A stretch of DNA of 64,000 nucleotides from Kibdelosporangium banguiense (GTDB lineage: Bacteria > Actinomycetota > Actinomycetes > Mycobacteriales > Pseudonocardiaceae). Made by a program: the position numbers and the translations under genes. The stretch lies in NCBI RefSeq assembly GCF_017876405.1, contig NZ_JAGINW010000001.1:4539203-4603202 (forward strand). Reading direction: 5' to 3'. The notes beneath the pieces are model-generated. The model was given only the letters and a program-made list of their open reading frames with translations. It made no database searches and was not told the DNA's origin. Shown here piece after piece: positions 24,785-33,087 of this stretch (the stretch's first letter is position 1; every line of letters begins with the position of its first letter).

Positions 24785-26650
24785 TCAGGTCGTGAAGAAC
24801 TCGCCGTGGGCGATGTCGGCACCCAGGTCCTGCCACCGTTCGGCCTGGTCCCAGTCGGCCACGTGGTCGACGATCACATCGGCCCCGGCGGAGTGCACGA
24901 GCTCCAGCACGTGTCGCAACGCCTGGCCGGTGAGTGCACCGGGATCGTGCAGACGACGGGCCAACCGGACCGCGTGCACGGGGACGGTGCCAAGGCAGCC
25001 GAGATCGTCCATGCCGAAGTCGCGAATCTCGACGAGTACTCCCAAATCGGAGACTGCGGCCAAATCCCTGGCTCGCACGCCGACGCAGAGCGTCTCCGGG
25101 GCACGTTCGGTCTCGTCCAGGACTCGCGCGATCAACTGAGCATCAGGGGTGGTCAGACCGATGTGCACCGGAAGCCCGCGCCGCACTGAGCAGATCTCGC
25201 GCAGCACCCACTCCTGGGCGGGCCCGGCACAGTCGGCATGGTTGAGCCGGCCCCACCACAGGGTGGCGTCCAGTCCGGCGATCTGTTTGCCTTCCAGTCT
25301 CAGCAGTGGCTGGTAGGTGACGTTGATCTGGCCGGCCCGCACAGCGGTGGACAGGCTGGCGAGCTGTCCGAGCCGATCCCGGTCATGGGCGTCCTTGTGG
25401 GCGTCGAAGACCGCCCACTGGTCACGGCCTGCGCGGCGGGCCTCGGCCAGCGCCATCTCGGCCGCGTCGAGCACCTCGGCCGGCGTCATGGTGCTGGTGC
25501 TGACCACGCCGATGCAGGTGGTCACGGTGATACCGGCGATGGGGTCCCGCAACGCGTCCCGGATGCGGCCGGTGATCGTCTCCGGCGGCGTGTACGGGAC
25601 CAGGACCGCGAACTCGTCCGCGCCGAAGCGGGCGACCATGGCCTTCTGATCGGCTACCGCGGCCTCGAGTCTTTGGGCGACATGGGTGAGCACGGAGTCG
25701 CCGACCTGCCGGCCGAGCCCGCGGGTGATCGACGTGAAGGCGTCGAGATCGAGATGGCAGACCGTGACACCGCGGCCGAGCATGGTTTCGAGCCTGGTCG
25801 AGAAGAACTGCCGGTTGGGCAGGCCGGTCAGCGAGTCGTGCAACGCCATGTGGTTCACGTGGCTCTGCAACAGTTTCAGCTCGGTGCGGTCTTCGAGCAC
25901 GGTGACGCACGTGCCATGCGGCGTCGTGGACATGGTCAGGTGCGCCCATGCCTGGTCGCCGTCCTTGCGCAACAACCGTTGGTGGCGTTCGAACTGGCGA
26001 GGCGGTCCGGCCAGCAACGACCGGTACAGATCGGCATCCTCGGCCGGCAGGACGTCGAACAACGAGATCCGGGTGACCTCACCGGCCGGGTACCCGAGGA
26101 TGTCGCCCAGCGCCGCGTTGGCCCGGGCGAACCGGCCGTCCTGAGTGGTCAGGGCGACGCCGCTCGGGCAGCCGGTCAGCACATGATCGAGTTCGGCCGT
26201 GGTCTCCCGGAGTTTGCGGTGCACGTCGCCGAGTGCGGTGAGCGACGCGCGTTGCACGGTGTCCTGCTGCGTCAGCGTGGACGCCCGGATCGCCTCGCAG
26301 TAGCCCGCTGCCATCGCGCCGAGTGTGGAGACGATCCGTTCGGTCCGCCGGGACAGGCCGGCCGCCTCCGGCAATGTCGCCAGCCCGGTGCCGAGAGCAT
26401 CCATAGTGGACCGAAGGCTGTCCCGGCCGGTGCAGTGCAAATCCACCAGGGCCGCACCGCATCCGACCGCCGGGTCCGGCGTGAACGGCTCGCTGCTCAA
26501 GGCTTCCAGCAGAACGTCGAGCAGACCGGCGAGCTGGTGTTCGAGCTCGCCGGTCGGCAGCGGGACGTGAGTGGTGGCCGTGAGCGCGTTCGCCCACCGG
26601 CGGACGATCTTGGTCCGGGATGGGACGCCGTTGGGCTCTGGAGCGGTCAT
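24785..26650 (-). CDS. PAS-GGDEF protein with degenerate EAL domain
   Basis: 621 aa, no membrane segment. Residues 1 to about 170 are a helical region without a recognised family. A PAS domain (about 172-290) includes LTGCPSGVALTTQDGRFARANAALGDILGY. The GGDEF domain (about 300-440) has RFGADEF instead of GGDEF at about 340-346. The C-terminal domain (about 450-621) is EAL-like, but the EAL motif is replaced by DATLWWGR and other catalytic positions are not recognisable, so phosphodiesterase activity is unlikely. It probably binds or makes cyclic di-GMP; synthase activity is possible since GADEF can replace GGDEF in some enzymes. It abuts the esterase gene upstream with no gap. Confidence 0.85.
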   Translation of the reverse strand: MTAPEPNGVPSRTKIVRRWANALTATTHVPLPTGELEHQLAGLLDVLLEALSSEPFTPDPAVGCGAALVDLHCTGRDSLRSTMDALGTGLATLPEAAGLSRRTERIVSTLGAMAAGYCEAIRASTLTQQDTVQRASLTALGDVHRKLRETTAELDHVLTGCPSGVALTTQDGRFARANAALGDILGYPAGEVTRISLFDVLPAEDADLYRSLLAGPPRQFERHQRLLRKDGDQAWAHLTMSTTPHGTCVTVLEDRTELKLLQSHVNHMALHDSLTGLPNRQFFSTRLETMLGRGVTVCHLDLDAFTSITRGLGRQVGDSVLTHVAQRLEAAVADQKAMVARFGADEFAVLVPYTPPETITGRIRDALRDPIAGITVTTCIGVVSTSTMTPAEVLDAAEMALAEARRAGRDQWAVFDAHKDAHDRDRLGQLASLSTAVRAGQINVTYQPLLRLEGKQIAGLDATLWWGRLNHADCAGPAQEWVLREICSVRRGLPVHIGLTTPDAQLIARVLDETERAPETLCVGVRARDLAAVSDLGVLVEIRDFGMDDLGCLGTVPVHAVRLARRLHDPGALTGQALRHVLELVHSAGADVIVDHVADWDQAERWQDLGADIAHGEFFTT

Positions 26651-27682
26651 CTAGCTGCCAAAACGCTCGCTCATCCAGTTACGGATGGCTGTCCGGTGTT
26701 GTGCGGCGTGCTCCGACAAGGCCACGGAATGCCCGGCGTGCGGGGTGAGATGCACTGTGAGCTGGGCGGCCGGGCTGAAGTACGGTGCCTCGGCGGTTCG
26801 CAGTTCGGACTCCCCGGCGCAGGCGAAGGCGCAGAACAACGTGTCGTCGGTGCCGTTGGCGATCAGCACGGGAACGTTGATACCGGCCGAAAGCGGGCCT
26901 GCGAACGCCAGTGAGATCAGGTCCGGGACGACCGTGGCGGGAACCTGGTCCTTGACCGCCTCGTCGGCGTTCACGATCGCCTGGGTCACGTCGCCCGGGT
27001 CATGGAACACGCCGCGGGTGCCGGGCATCGTGGTGACGTAGCCGGGATCGCTGCCGCGTTGGGACAACCGCGGATCCAGGATCGCGGGCCGGACGCCGTC
27101 GACGAAGATCCCGGTGAGCCGCAACAGGTCCATCGAGTGGGTCATCCCGGTGAGGATCACGCCGTCGACGCCGTGGAAGGTCGCGGCCGTCACGACGACG
27201 ATGCCGGAGCCCATCGAATGCCCGACGAGAATCACCTTGTCGAACGTTGTCCCGGAGACCGCACCGGACCGCAGTTTCGTGACGACCTGCGAAACCACCG
27301 CCGCCTGAGTCGTCCCGGTGAGCAGTGTGCTCAACGGCTGTGAGCTTTGGCCCGAGCCGAGGCAGTCGATCGCGAACGTCGCGAACCCCGCAGCGGCCAT
27401 ATCGCGTTGGTAGGAATAGCGCTCGTCGCCGATGTCCCAGTACGTCCGGTTGTACGTGCCACCGTGGACAAGCAGCTGCACGGTTCTCGGAGTGTGGTCG
27501 GCGGGTAGGCAGAGCTGGCCGCGCACGGTTTGGGGGAGCAGCGTGAGCATGACCGGCACGCTGACTGTGGAGCATCGCACCGTGCCGGTGTCAGCAGTAG
27601 TGGCGGTGGCCGCCGGCACTGTCATCAGCGGAAAAGCAAGAACGGAGATCAATACACCGGCAAGAGTTCGTCGCAGTCGCAC
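26651..27682 (-). CDS. Secreted alpha/beta-hydrolase (lipase/esterase-like)
   Basis: 343 aa. A signal peptide at about 1-27 ends VPAATA. The alpha/beta-hydrolase core shows LLVHGGTYNRTYWDI (oxyanion region), nucleophile elbow VGHSMGSG, an acidic residue near IANGTDDTLF, and the final histidine in HAGHSVAL. Substrate is unknown; a secreted esterase, lipase or chlorophyllase-like enzyme fits. The GTG start at 27682 follows GGGAG about 13 nt upstream. The stop codon is immediately before the start of the GGDEF protein gene, so the two may be cotranscribed. Confidence 0.85.
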   Translation of the reverse strand: MRLRRTLAGVLISVLAFPLMTVPAATATTADTGTVRCSTVSVPVMLTLLPQTVRGQLCLPADHTPRTVQLLVHGGTYNRTYWDIGDERYSYQRDMAAAGFATFAIDCLGSGQSSQPLSTLLTGTTQAAVVSQVVTKLRSGAVSGTTFDKVILVGHSMGSGIVVVTAATFHGVDGVILTGMTHSMDLLRLTGIFVDGVRPAILDPRLSQRGSDPGYVTTMPGTRGVFHDPGDVTQAIVNADEAVKDQVPATVVPDLISLAFAGPLSAGINVPVLIANGTDDTLFCAFACAGESELRTAEAPYFSPAAQLTVHLTPHAGHSVALSEHAAQHRTAIRNWMSERFGS

Positions 27683-27840
27683 AGCAGCGTCGTCTCCCGA
27701 ATTGGTGATGAAAGTGAGGCGAGGATGCTACCTCCGGTAGAAGCGTGTGGCCGCTTCAATCATCCGATCGGGTAGTGTTTTTGTGTTGATGCTCTGCTAG
27801 CGGTAGCGTTTTGTGCTTTCAATTCCGACCGAGGGTAGTG

Positions 27841-28680
27841 GTGACGGGACGTGAAGCGGTAGTGACGGATCATGCGAACTGGATACCGACGGACATCGAT
27901 GTCGAACGGGCGAGTCCGGCGCGGGTCTACGATTACCTGCTCGGCGGTGGCTGGAATTTCGACGTCGACCGAATGATGGCGCAGCAGGCAGTGCGAAGCA
28001 TGCCGTGGGTGGGCGATCTGGCCAGGCACAACCGGCAGTTCCTCGGACGTGCCGTGCGGTTTTGCGCCCAGGCGGGCATCCGGCAATTCCTTGATCTCGG
28101 ATCGGGGATGCCGACGGCCAAGAGTGTGCACGAGATAGCCCGGGAGACCGATTCCAGCTGCCGGGTGGTTTATGTCGAACAGGAACCGGTGGCCGTTGCC
28201 CACGGCGCGCTGATCCTGGCCGGTGTCGACGGGGCGGAGATGATCGGCGCGGACATGCGTGACGTGGACACGGTGCTGACCCACCCGGCCACCGCGTCCC
28301 GGCTGGACTTCGAACAGCCGGTCGGGGTGCTGATGGCTTCGTCGCTGCACTACGTGCTGGACGACGCCGAGGCCGTGGCGACCGTCGAGCGGTACATGGC
28401 CGCCGTCGCGCCGGGCAGTCATCTCGTGCTCTCGCACATCAGTGACAACCAGGCAGAAGGGTCCGAGGAGGTGAAACGCCTGGTGGAGCTGTCCAAGACC
28501 ACCTCGAGTGCGGGCGTCGCGCGCTCCCGGGAGTGGATCGAGGGCTTGCTGGCCGGCCTGGACGTGGTGAAACCTGGCGTGGTCTACACGTCACAGTGGC
28601 GCCCGGACAAGCAGCTCAGGCTGGTCAAGGAGTTGCCGGCGCAGGCGTCCCTGCTGGCGGCGGTGGCTCGTAAGCCCTGA
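27841..28680 (+). CDS. SAV2177-type S-adenosylmethionine methyltransferase (PF04672)
   Basis: 279 aa. The N-terminal signature SPARVYDYLLGGGWNFDVDR is typical of this actinomycete family, followed by the SAM-binding QFLDLGSGMPT, VYVEQEPVAVAHG and GVLMASSLHYVLDD. The substrate of these abundant methyltransferases is generally unknown. GTG at 27841 was chosen for GAGGG five nt upstream; a GTG 21 nt further in is an alternative. A P450 gene follows after 27 bp on the same strand, so both may act on one small molecule (inference). Confidence 0.88.
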   Translation: MTGREAVVTDHANWIPTDIDVERASPARVYDYLLGGGWNFDVDRMMAQQAVRSMPWVGDLARHNRQFLGRAVRFCAQAGIRQFLDLGSGMPTAKSVHEIARETDSSCRVVYVEQEPVAVAHGALILAGVDGAEMIGADMRDVDTVLTHPATASRLDFEQPVGVLMASSLHYVLDDAEAVATVERYMAAVAPGSHLVLSHISDNQAEGSEEVKRLVELSKTTSSAGVARSREWIEGLLAGLDVVKPGVVYTSQWRPDKQLRLVKELPAQASLLAAVARKP

Positions 28681-28707
28681 TCGTGGTCGTGAATTCGGGG
28701 GTGAGCC

Positions 28708-30033
28708 GTGGCGGCTGCGCCGGTCGCGCCTGGCCGTGTACCGGTGGTCGGTCATGCCCTGGCGATGGGGCGTGATCCCATGGCGTTCATCCAGGATCTG
28801 CGGATGCTGGGCGATATTGTCACGTTTTATCTGGGCACCAAGCCGATTCATCTGGTCAACTCGCCAGATCTGATTCGCCGGGTGCTGGTTACCGACGCGC
28901 GCAGGTTCAGCCGCGGCCGGATATTTGCGAAGGCTCGGCAATTGTTCGGCGACGGATTGGCGACCGCCGATGAACCGCTGCATATGCGGCAGCGACGGGT
29001 CATGCAACCCGCCTTTCACTGCGCCCGGGTCGAGAAGTATGTCGGCGTGATGCGTTCGGAAACGCGAGAATTTGTCAGCACCTGGCGACCCGGTCAGGTG
29101 ATCGCAATGGATCAGGAGATATCCAGGCTGACACTCACCGTCACCGCGAAGGCGCTGTTCCGTGCGGATCTCGGCGCCACCGCGGTGGCGGAGGTCTGCC
29201 GTTCACTCGGGCCGATTCTCAACGGTGTCACCACGCGTGCCCTGTTGCCGGACATTCTCGGGCGAATTCCCACGCCGGGCAATCGCCGATTCGACACATC
29301 ACTGGCCCGGTTGATGGCGATCGTCGACGAGGTGATCAAGGCCTACCGGGCATCGGGCACCGATCACGGTGATCTGTTGTCGATGCTCGTGGCAAGCGAG
29401 ATGACGGATGCCGAAGTGCGGACCCAGGTGATGAACATCCTGATGGCAGGCACCGACACCACGGCGATCACGTTGTCCTGGGCCTGTTACGAGATCGCGA
29501 ATGACCCGACGGTCGAGCGCGGGGTGTGCGAGGAGATCGATTCGGTCCTGCGTGGTGAGCCGGTCACCGCCGCCACGCTGGCCGGCTTGTCCTATATGGA
29601 CAGAGTGCTGCGGGAGACGGTCCGCAAGCACACCCCGGTGTGGCTGGTGATGCGCAAGGCCGTCGAGCGCGTATCGCTTGGTGAGGTGACCATCGAGCCT
29701 GGGGCGCAGGTGCTGATCAGTATGCCCGCGCTGCACCGCGACCCAGGACTGTTCCCTGACCCGCTCCGGTTCGATCCGGATCGCTGGCTCGCCGAAGAAG
29801 CGGCGGAATGGCCGAAGGCTCAGTACATCCCGTTCGGCGCGGGCGGCCACAGATGTATCGGTGACACGTTCGCGTGGGCGGAGATGGCGACTGTTCTGGC
29901 GACGGTGTACGCGAACTGGCGCCTCCGGGTTGTGCCAGGTCGGCAGGTACGCGAGGTGGCCAGGGCGTTCCTGCGGCCCGATGCGCTCCCGATGACCGTT
30001 CAGCCCCGGAACGACCGAAAACTGGTGAATTAA
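28708..30033 (+). CDS. Cytochrome P450
   Basis: 441 aa with all core P450 marks: I-helix oxygen-activation motif MAGTDTT at about 246-252, K-helix ETVRKH (ExxR), the aromatic region RFDPDRWL, and the heme loop FGAGGHRCIGD with the cysteine ligand at residue 383. The N-terminus PGRVPVVGHAL resembles the P450s of bacterial terpene oxidation rather than the usual short soluble actinomycete P450s; the class is not certain. No ferredoxin or terpene synthase is nearby. GTG start with a GGGGTGAG site. Downstream partner of the methyltransferase gene. Confidence 0.93.
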   Translation: MAAAPVAPGRVPVVGHALAMGRDPMAFIQDLRMLGDIVTFYLGTKPIHLVNSPDLIRRVLVTDARRFSRGRIFAKARQLFGDGLATADEPLHMRQRRVMQPAFHCARVEKYVGVMRSETREFVSTWRPGQVIAMDQEISRLTLTVTAKALFRADLGATAVAEVCRSLGPILNGVTTRALLPDILGRIPTPGNRRFDTSLARLMAIVDEVIKAYRASGTDHGDLLSMLVASEMTDAEVRTQVMNILMAGTDTTAITLSWACYEIANDPTVERGVCEEIDSVLRGEPVTAATLAGLSYMDRVLRETVRKHTPVWLVMRKAVERVSLGEVTIEPGAQVLISMPALHRDPGLFPDPLRFDPDRWLAEEAAEWPKAQYIPFGAGGHRCIGDTFAWAEMATVLATVYANWRLRVVPGRQVREVARAFLRPDALPMTVQPRNDRKLVN

Positions 30034-30121
30034 CAGAACGTACGGAGCATCACACGCTGGGTGCCGGAGACTTACCTTCAAGGTCCAACGCGTCCCTGCC
30101 AACGCGCGGATGGAGTAGACC

Positions 30122-31414
30122 ATGAGTTTTCCGGAACGGCTCACCGGGCTGGCCCTGCTGGCTGCCGGTGTCGTAGCGATCATGTCCAGCCCGGCGTCGG
30201 CGCACGATCCCAACTCCCCGGAAGGCCGGGCCGCGCACGCGGCGTTCGCGGCTGACCTTGAGCCGCCGGACCGTTCACCCGCGGTGATCGGCGCGGCCGC
30301 GGTGTCGTGCACGAACGGCATGGCGGGCCAGTACCCGTGCAAGAACATCGACCTGCTGTCCGTGCTGCCGTTGTCGAGCATCGGTGGCGGCCAGGGCAAC
30401 AGCATGTGGGGCTGGACCGACTCGGCCACCGGCAAGGAGTACGCGATCTTCGGCCGGTCCAACGGCACGAGCTTCATCGACATCTCGACTCCGACGAGCC
30501 CGAAGTACCTCGGCAACCTGCCGTCGCACAACGGCACGAGCAGCTCGTGGCGTGACATCAAGGTCTACAGCAACCACGCCTACATCGGTGCCGACAACAT
30601 CAGCGGCCACGGCATGCAGGTCTTCGACCTCACGCGTCTGCGCAATGTCGGCTCACCCCAGACCTTCACCGCCGACGCGCGCTACACAGGCTTCGGTCCG
30701 TCGCACACGCTCGCGGTCAACACCGACACAGGTTTCATCTACGCAGTCGGCTCGAACACGTGCAACGGCGGCGTGCACATGGTCGACGTGCGCAGCCCCA
30801 AGAACCCTGTGAACGCGGGCTGTGTCAGCAACGACGGTTACGTCCACGAGAACCAGTGCGTGGTCTACCACGGCCCTGACACGACCTACCAAGGCCGGGA
30901 GATCTGCTTCAACTACAACGTCGACACTCTCACGATCGTCGACGTGACCGTGAAGTCGAGCCCGCGCCAGATCGCCCGCAAGGGCTACACCGGCGTGCGC
31001 TACAGCCACCAGGGCTGGCTCACCGACGATCACCGCAGGCTGCTGCTGGACGACGAGCTCGACACGAACTCGCCCGGCACCAAGACCTTCATCTGGGACG
31101 TCGCCGACCTGGACGACCCGATCAACACCGGCGTGCACGTCTCGCCGGCGATCACCGCGACCGACCACAACCAGTACATCATCGGCAAGTACTCCTACCA
31201 GGCCAACTACCGCGCGGGCCTGCGCATCCTGGACATCACCGGGATAGCGCAGAACCAGCTGACCGAAGTGGCCTACTTCGACATCTACCCGGCCAACAAC
31301 GCCACCGGCTTCAACGGCGCCTGGAACGTCCATCCCTTCTACGCCAGCGGAACCGTCGCGATCAGCGGTATAGAACAAGGACTAGTGCTGGTGAAACCCA
31401 ACCTCACCAGCTGA
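30122..31414 (+). CDS. Secreted LVIVD-repeat, choice-of-anchor B type protein
   Basis: 430 aa. A signal peptide at about 1-28 ends PASA before HDPNSPEG. The rest is a beta-propeller-like series of LVIVD-type repeats (EYAIFGRSNGTSFIDISTP, AYIGADNISGHGMQVFDL, GVHMVDVRSPKNP, LTIVDVTVKSSPRQI, GLRILDITGI), the layout of choice-of-anchor B proteins, although no anchor follows here. Probably extracellular or wall-associated; no ligand is known. GGAG lies 10 nt before the ATG. A hairpin follows the stop. Confidence 0.88.
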   Translation: MSFPERLTGLALLAAGVVAIMSSPASAHDPNSPEGRAAHAAFAADLEPPDRSPAVIGAAAVSCTNGMAGQYPCKNIDLLSVLPLSSIGGGQGNSMWGWTDSATGKEYAIFGRSNGTSFIDISTPTSPKYLGNLPSHNGTSSSWRDIKVYSNHAYIGADNISGHGMQVFDLTRLRNVGSPQTFTADARYTGFGPSHTLAVNTDTGFIYAVGSNTCNGGVHMVDVRSPKNPVNAGCVSNDGYVHENQCVVYHGPDTTYQGREICFNYNVDTLTIVDVTVKSSPRQIARKGYTGVRYSHQGWLTDDHRRLLLDDELDTNSPGTKTFIWDVADLDDPINTGVHVSPAITATDHNQYIIGKYSYQANYRAGLRILDITGIAQNQLTEVAYFDIYPANNATGFNGAWNVHPFYASGTVAISGIEQGLVLVKPNLTS

Positions 31415-31423
31415 CCCGGCACC

Positions 31424-31467
31424 GGCCTGGCGGAGGCGACCACCCTGCCGATCCCCTCCGTCAGGCC
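31424..31467 (+). terminator. Hairpin after the LVIVD-repeat gene
   Basis: 13-bp stem (31424-31436 with 31455-31467) containing one G-T wobble, loop 18 nt, 9 bp after the stop. No strong T-run. Confidence 0.55.
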
Positions 31468-31512
31468 GTTGCCCAATCCCCGCAAACTGTCAGACCCCAC
31501 AGGTACTTTGGC

Positions 31513-31543
31513 TTGACAGGGGGACCATCGTTTGGCGGTTATT
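31513..31543 (+). promoter_or_regulatory. Possible sigma-70-type promoter
   Basis: TTGACA (31513-31518) with a weak GTTATT-like -10 about 19 nt downstream, before the gene at 31572. The -35 is a perfect match; the -10 is poor. Confidence 0.3.
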
Positions 31544-31571
31544 GGCGGGTGTCTGAAAGGAGCCATGAGCG

Positions 31572-32402
31572 TTGCGGCGGATGGGATGGCCGGCCCGGAT
31601 CGGTCTGCTGGCCCTGATACTGGTCGTTTTCGGCGCGGTCGGCTACGTGGTGACCAGACCGTCCACTGTGGTGCATCACGTCCAGCCGGTGGCCGCGCCG
31701 CACAGTGACGGCCGGTCCGACGTGCAGGACGGATTCCAGCTGCGGCCGGTGACTGTGCCGGCCGAACGCGGCTCCGCCGTGCCGTTGTCGTTCCAGATCA
31801 TCGGCCCCGCCGGCCGCCCGGAGACGAAGTTCCCCGAGAACCAGACCAAGCAGCTGCACTTCTTCGTCGTCCGCGACGACATGCAGTCCTACCAACACGT
31901 TCACCCCGAGCTCCGTGAAGATATCTGGCACACAACGGTTTCCGTCCCCGACGGCGGTACATACCGGATGTACGCCGAGTTCATCGGCAGAGATCCCACG
32001 CACCCCACAGTTCTGGGTTCCGCATTCATCATCCCGGGCGACACCGCGTTCGTGCCGCTGCCGCCACCGTCCGATCGCGCCGAAACGGACGGGTTCACCG
32101 TGACCCGGCCAGATGGCGCAGTCAAGCCCTTGGTCGGCAAACCTTCCGTCATCAAACTGCGGATCACACCGCAGATCGAACCCGAGGAATACCTTGGTGC
32201 ATACGGACATCTGACCGGGTTCAACGCGATCCAGCTGTCGGTCACACACCTGCATCCGTTGCAACGCCCCGGCACCGCGTTGCCCAGCGGCGAACTGACC
32301 TTCCAAACCGTCTTCGCCGAACGCGGCGAGCACCGGCTGTTCCTCGAGTTCAAAACCGGCGGCAAGATCCGCACCGCCGCGTTCACAGTCTTCGTGACCT
32401 AG
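31572..32402 (+). CDS. Membrane-anchored extracytoplasmic protein with His-rich motifs
   Basis: 276 aa. One hydrophobic segment at about 8-27 serves as anchor or uncleaved signal. The outer part reads as two beta-sandwich-like halves with histidine motifs VVHHVQP, KQLHFFVVRDDMQSYQHVHPE and LSVTHLHPLQ. Such HVHPE/HLHP proteins occur in actinomycetes without assigned function; the histidines suggest a metal, perhaps copper, but this is a guess. The TTG at 31572 is preferred: AAGGAG ends 9 nt upstream, whereas an ATG closer to that site is out of frame. An ATG at 31581 is the alternative. The gene ends in a 4-bp overlap with convergent argA. Confidence 0.7.
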   Translation: MRRMGWPARIGLLALILVVFGAVGYVVTRPSTVVHHVQPVAAPHSDGRSDVQDGFQLRPVTVPAERGSAVPLSFQIIGPAGRPETKFPENQTKQLHFFVVRDDMQSYQHVHPELREDIWHTTVSVPDGGTYRMYAEFIGRDPTHPTVLGSAFIIPGDTAFVPLPPPSDRAETDGFTVTRPDGAVKPLVGKPSVIKLRITPQIEPEEYLGAYGHLTGFNAIQLSVTHLHPLQRPGTALPSGELTFQTVFAERGEHRLFLEFKTGGKIRTAAFTVFVT

Positions 32403-32887
32403 AGTTCGCGGACCATCCGGCTGTTGCCGAGCGTGTTGGGCTTGACGTACGGCAGGTCCAGGAACTCCGCGACACCCTGGTCCATCGAGCGGCGCATCTC
32501 CTCGTAGACCTCCGGGCTCACCGGCGTGCCCTGGATCTGCACGAACCCGTGCCGCTCGAAGAACCGCACCTCGAAGGTCAACGCGAACAGCCGGGTGATG
32601 CCCAGCTCCTTGGCCGTGTCGATCAGCCGGTCGATCAGCGCGTGCCCGATGCCGAACCCGAGCGCCTCCGGCAGGACCGCGATCGACCGGATCTCGGCGA
32701 TGTCCTCCCACAACACGTGCAGGGCCCCGCACCCCACCAGCCGCCCGTCCCGCTCGGCCACCCAGAACTCCTGGACGTCCTCATACAGCGTGACCAACTG
32801 CTTGGTCAGCAAAACCTTGCCCGCGTACCGGTCGATGATCGACTTCAGTTCGCGGACATCAGTGGCGCGTGCGCGCCGCACAACCAT
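32399..32887 (-). CDS. argA: N-acetylglutamate synthase, short GNAT type (Rv2747-like)
   Basis: 162 aa single GNAT domain that acetylates glutamate, the first step of arginine synthesis. It matches M. tuberculosis Rv2747 closely: VRRARATDVRELKSIIDRYAGK, LVTLYEDVQEFWVAE, GCGALHVLWEDIAEIRS, GFGIGHALIDRL (acetyl-CoA loop), FFERHGF and FLDLPYVKPNTLGNSRM. It stands opposite to ftsK and rimO/pgsA, as in mycobacteria. ATG at 32887 is used; an in-frame GTG at 32899 is possible and neither has a clear ribosome site. Confidence 0.93.
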   Translation of the reverse strand: MVVRRARATDVRELKSIIDRYAGKVLLTKQLVTLYEDVQEFWVAERDGRLVGCGALHVLWEDIAEIRSIAVLPEALGFGIGHALIDRLIDTAKELGITRLFALTFEVRFFERHGFVQIQGTPVSPEVYEEMRRSMDQGVAEFLDLPYVKPNTLGNSRMVREL

Positions 32888-33031
32888 GTTGTCGTTCACG
32901 TGCCCCAACCAGGCTGTCGGCCAAACCCCTCCTAATTTATCCCCAGCCCAGGCCTGCCGCCGGATCTGTCGCCATCGCCACACACGCACCACCTGATCGC
33001 CTAAAATCTCATCTAGGCGAGCCGGAGGCGA

Positions 33032-33056
33032 TTCTGTGCGGTTTACTAGCACAGAA
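33032..33056. promoter_or_regulatory. 8-bp inverted repeat before the AbiL-like ATPase gene
   Basis: TTCTGTGC (33032-33039) and GCACAGAA (33049-33056) around a 9-nt spacer, perfect, 31 bp before the ATG. It could be an operator or a 5' UTR hairpin. Confidence 0.45.
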
Positions 33057-33087
33057 CGGGTTGAAACTGCCTGCATGGAGGTATCAG

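Noticed and set aside
27841..32402. Biosynthetic gene cluster
   Set aside because: A P450 and a methyltransferase occur, but there is no polyketide, peptide or terpene synthase, carrier or dedicated exporter.
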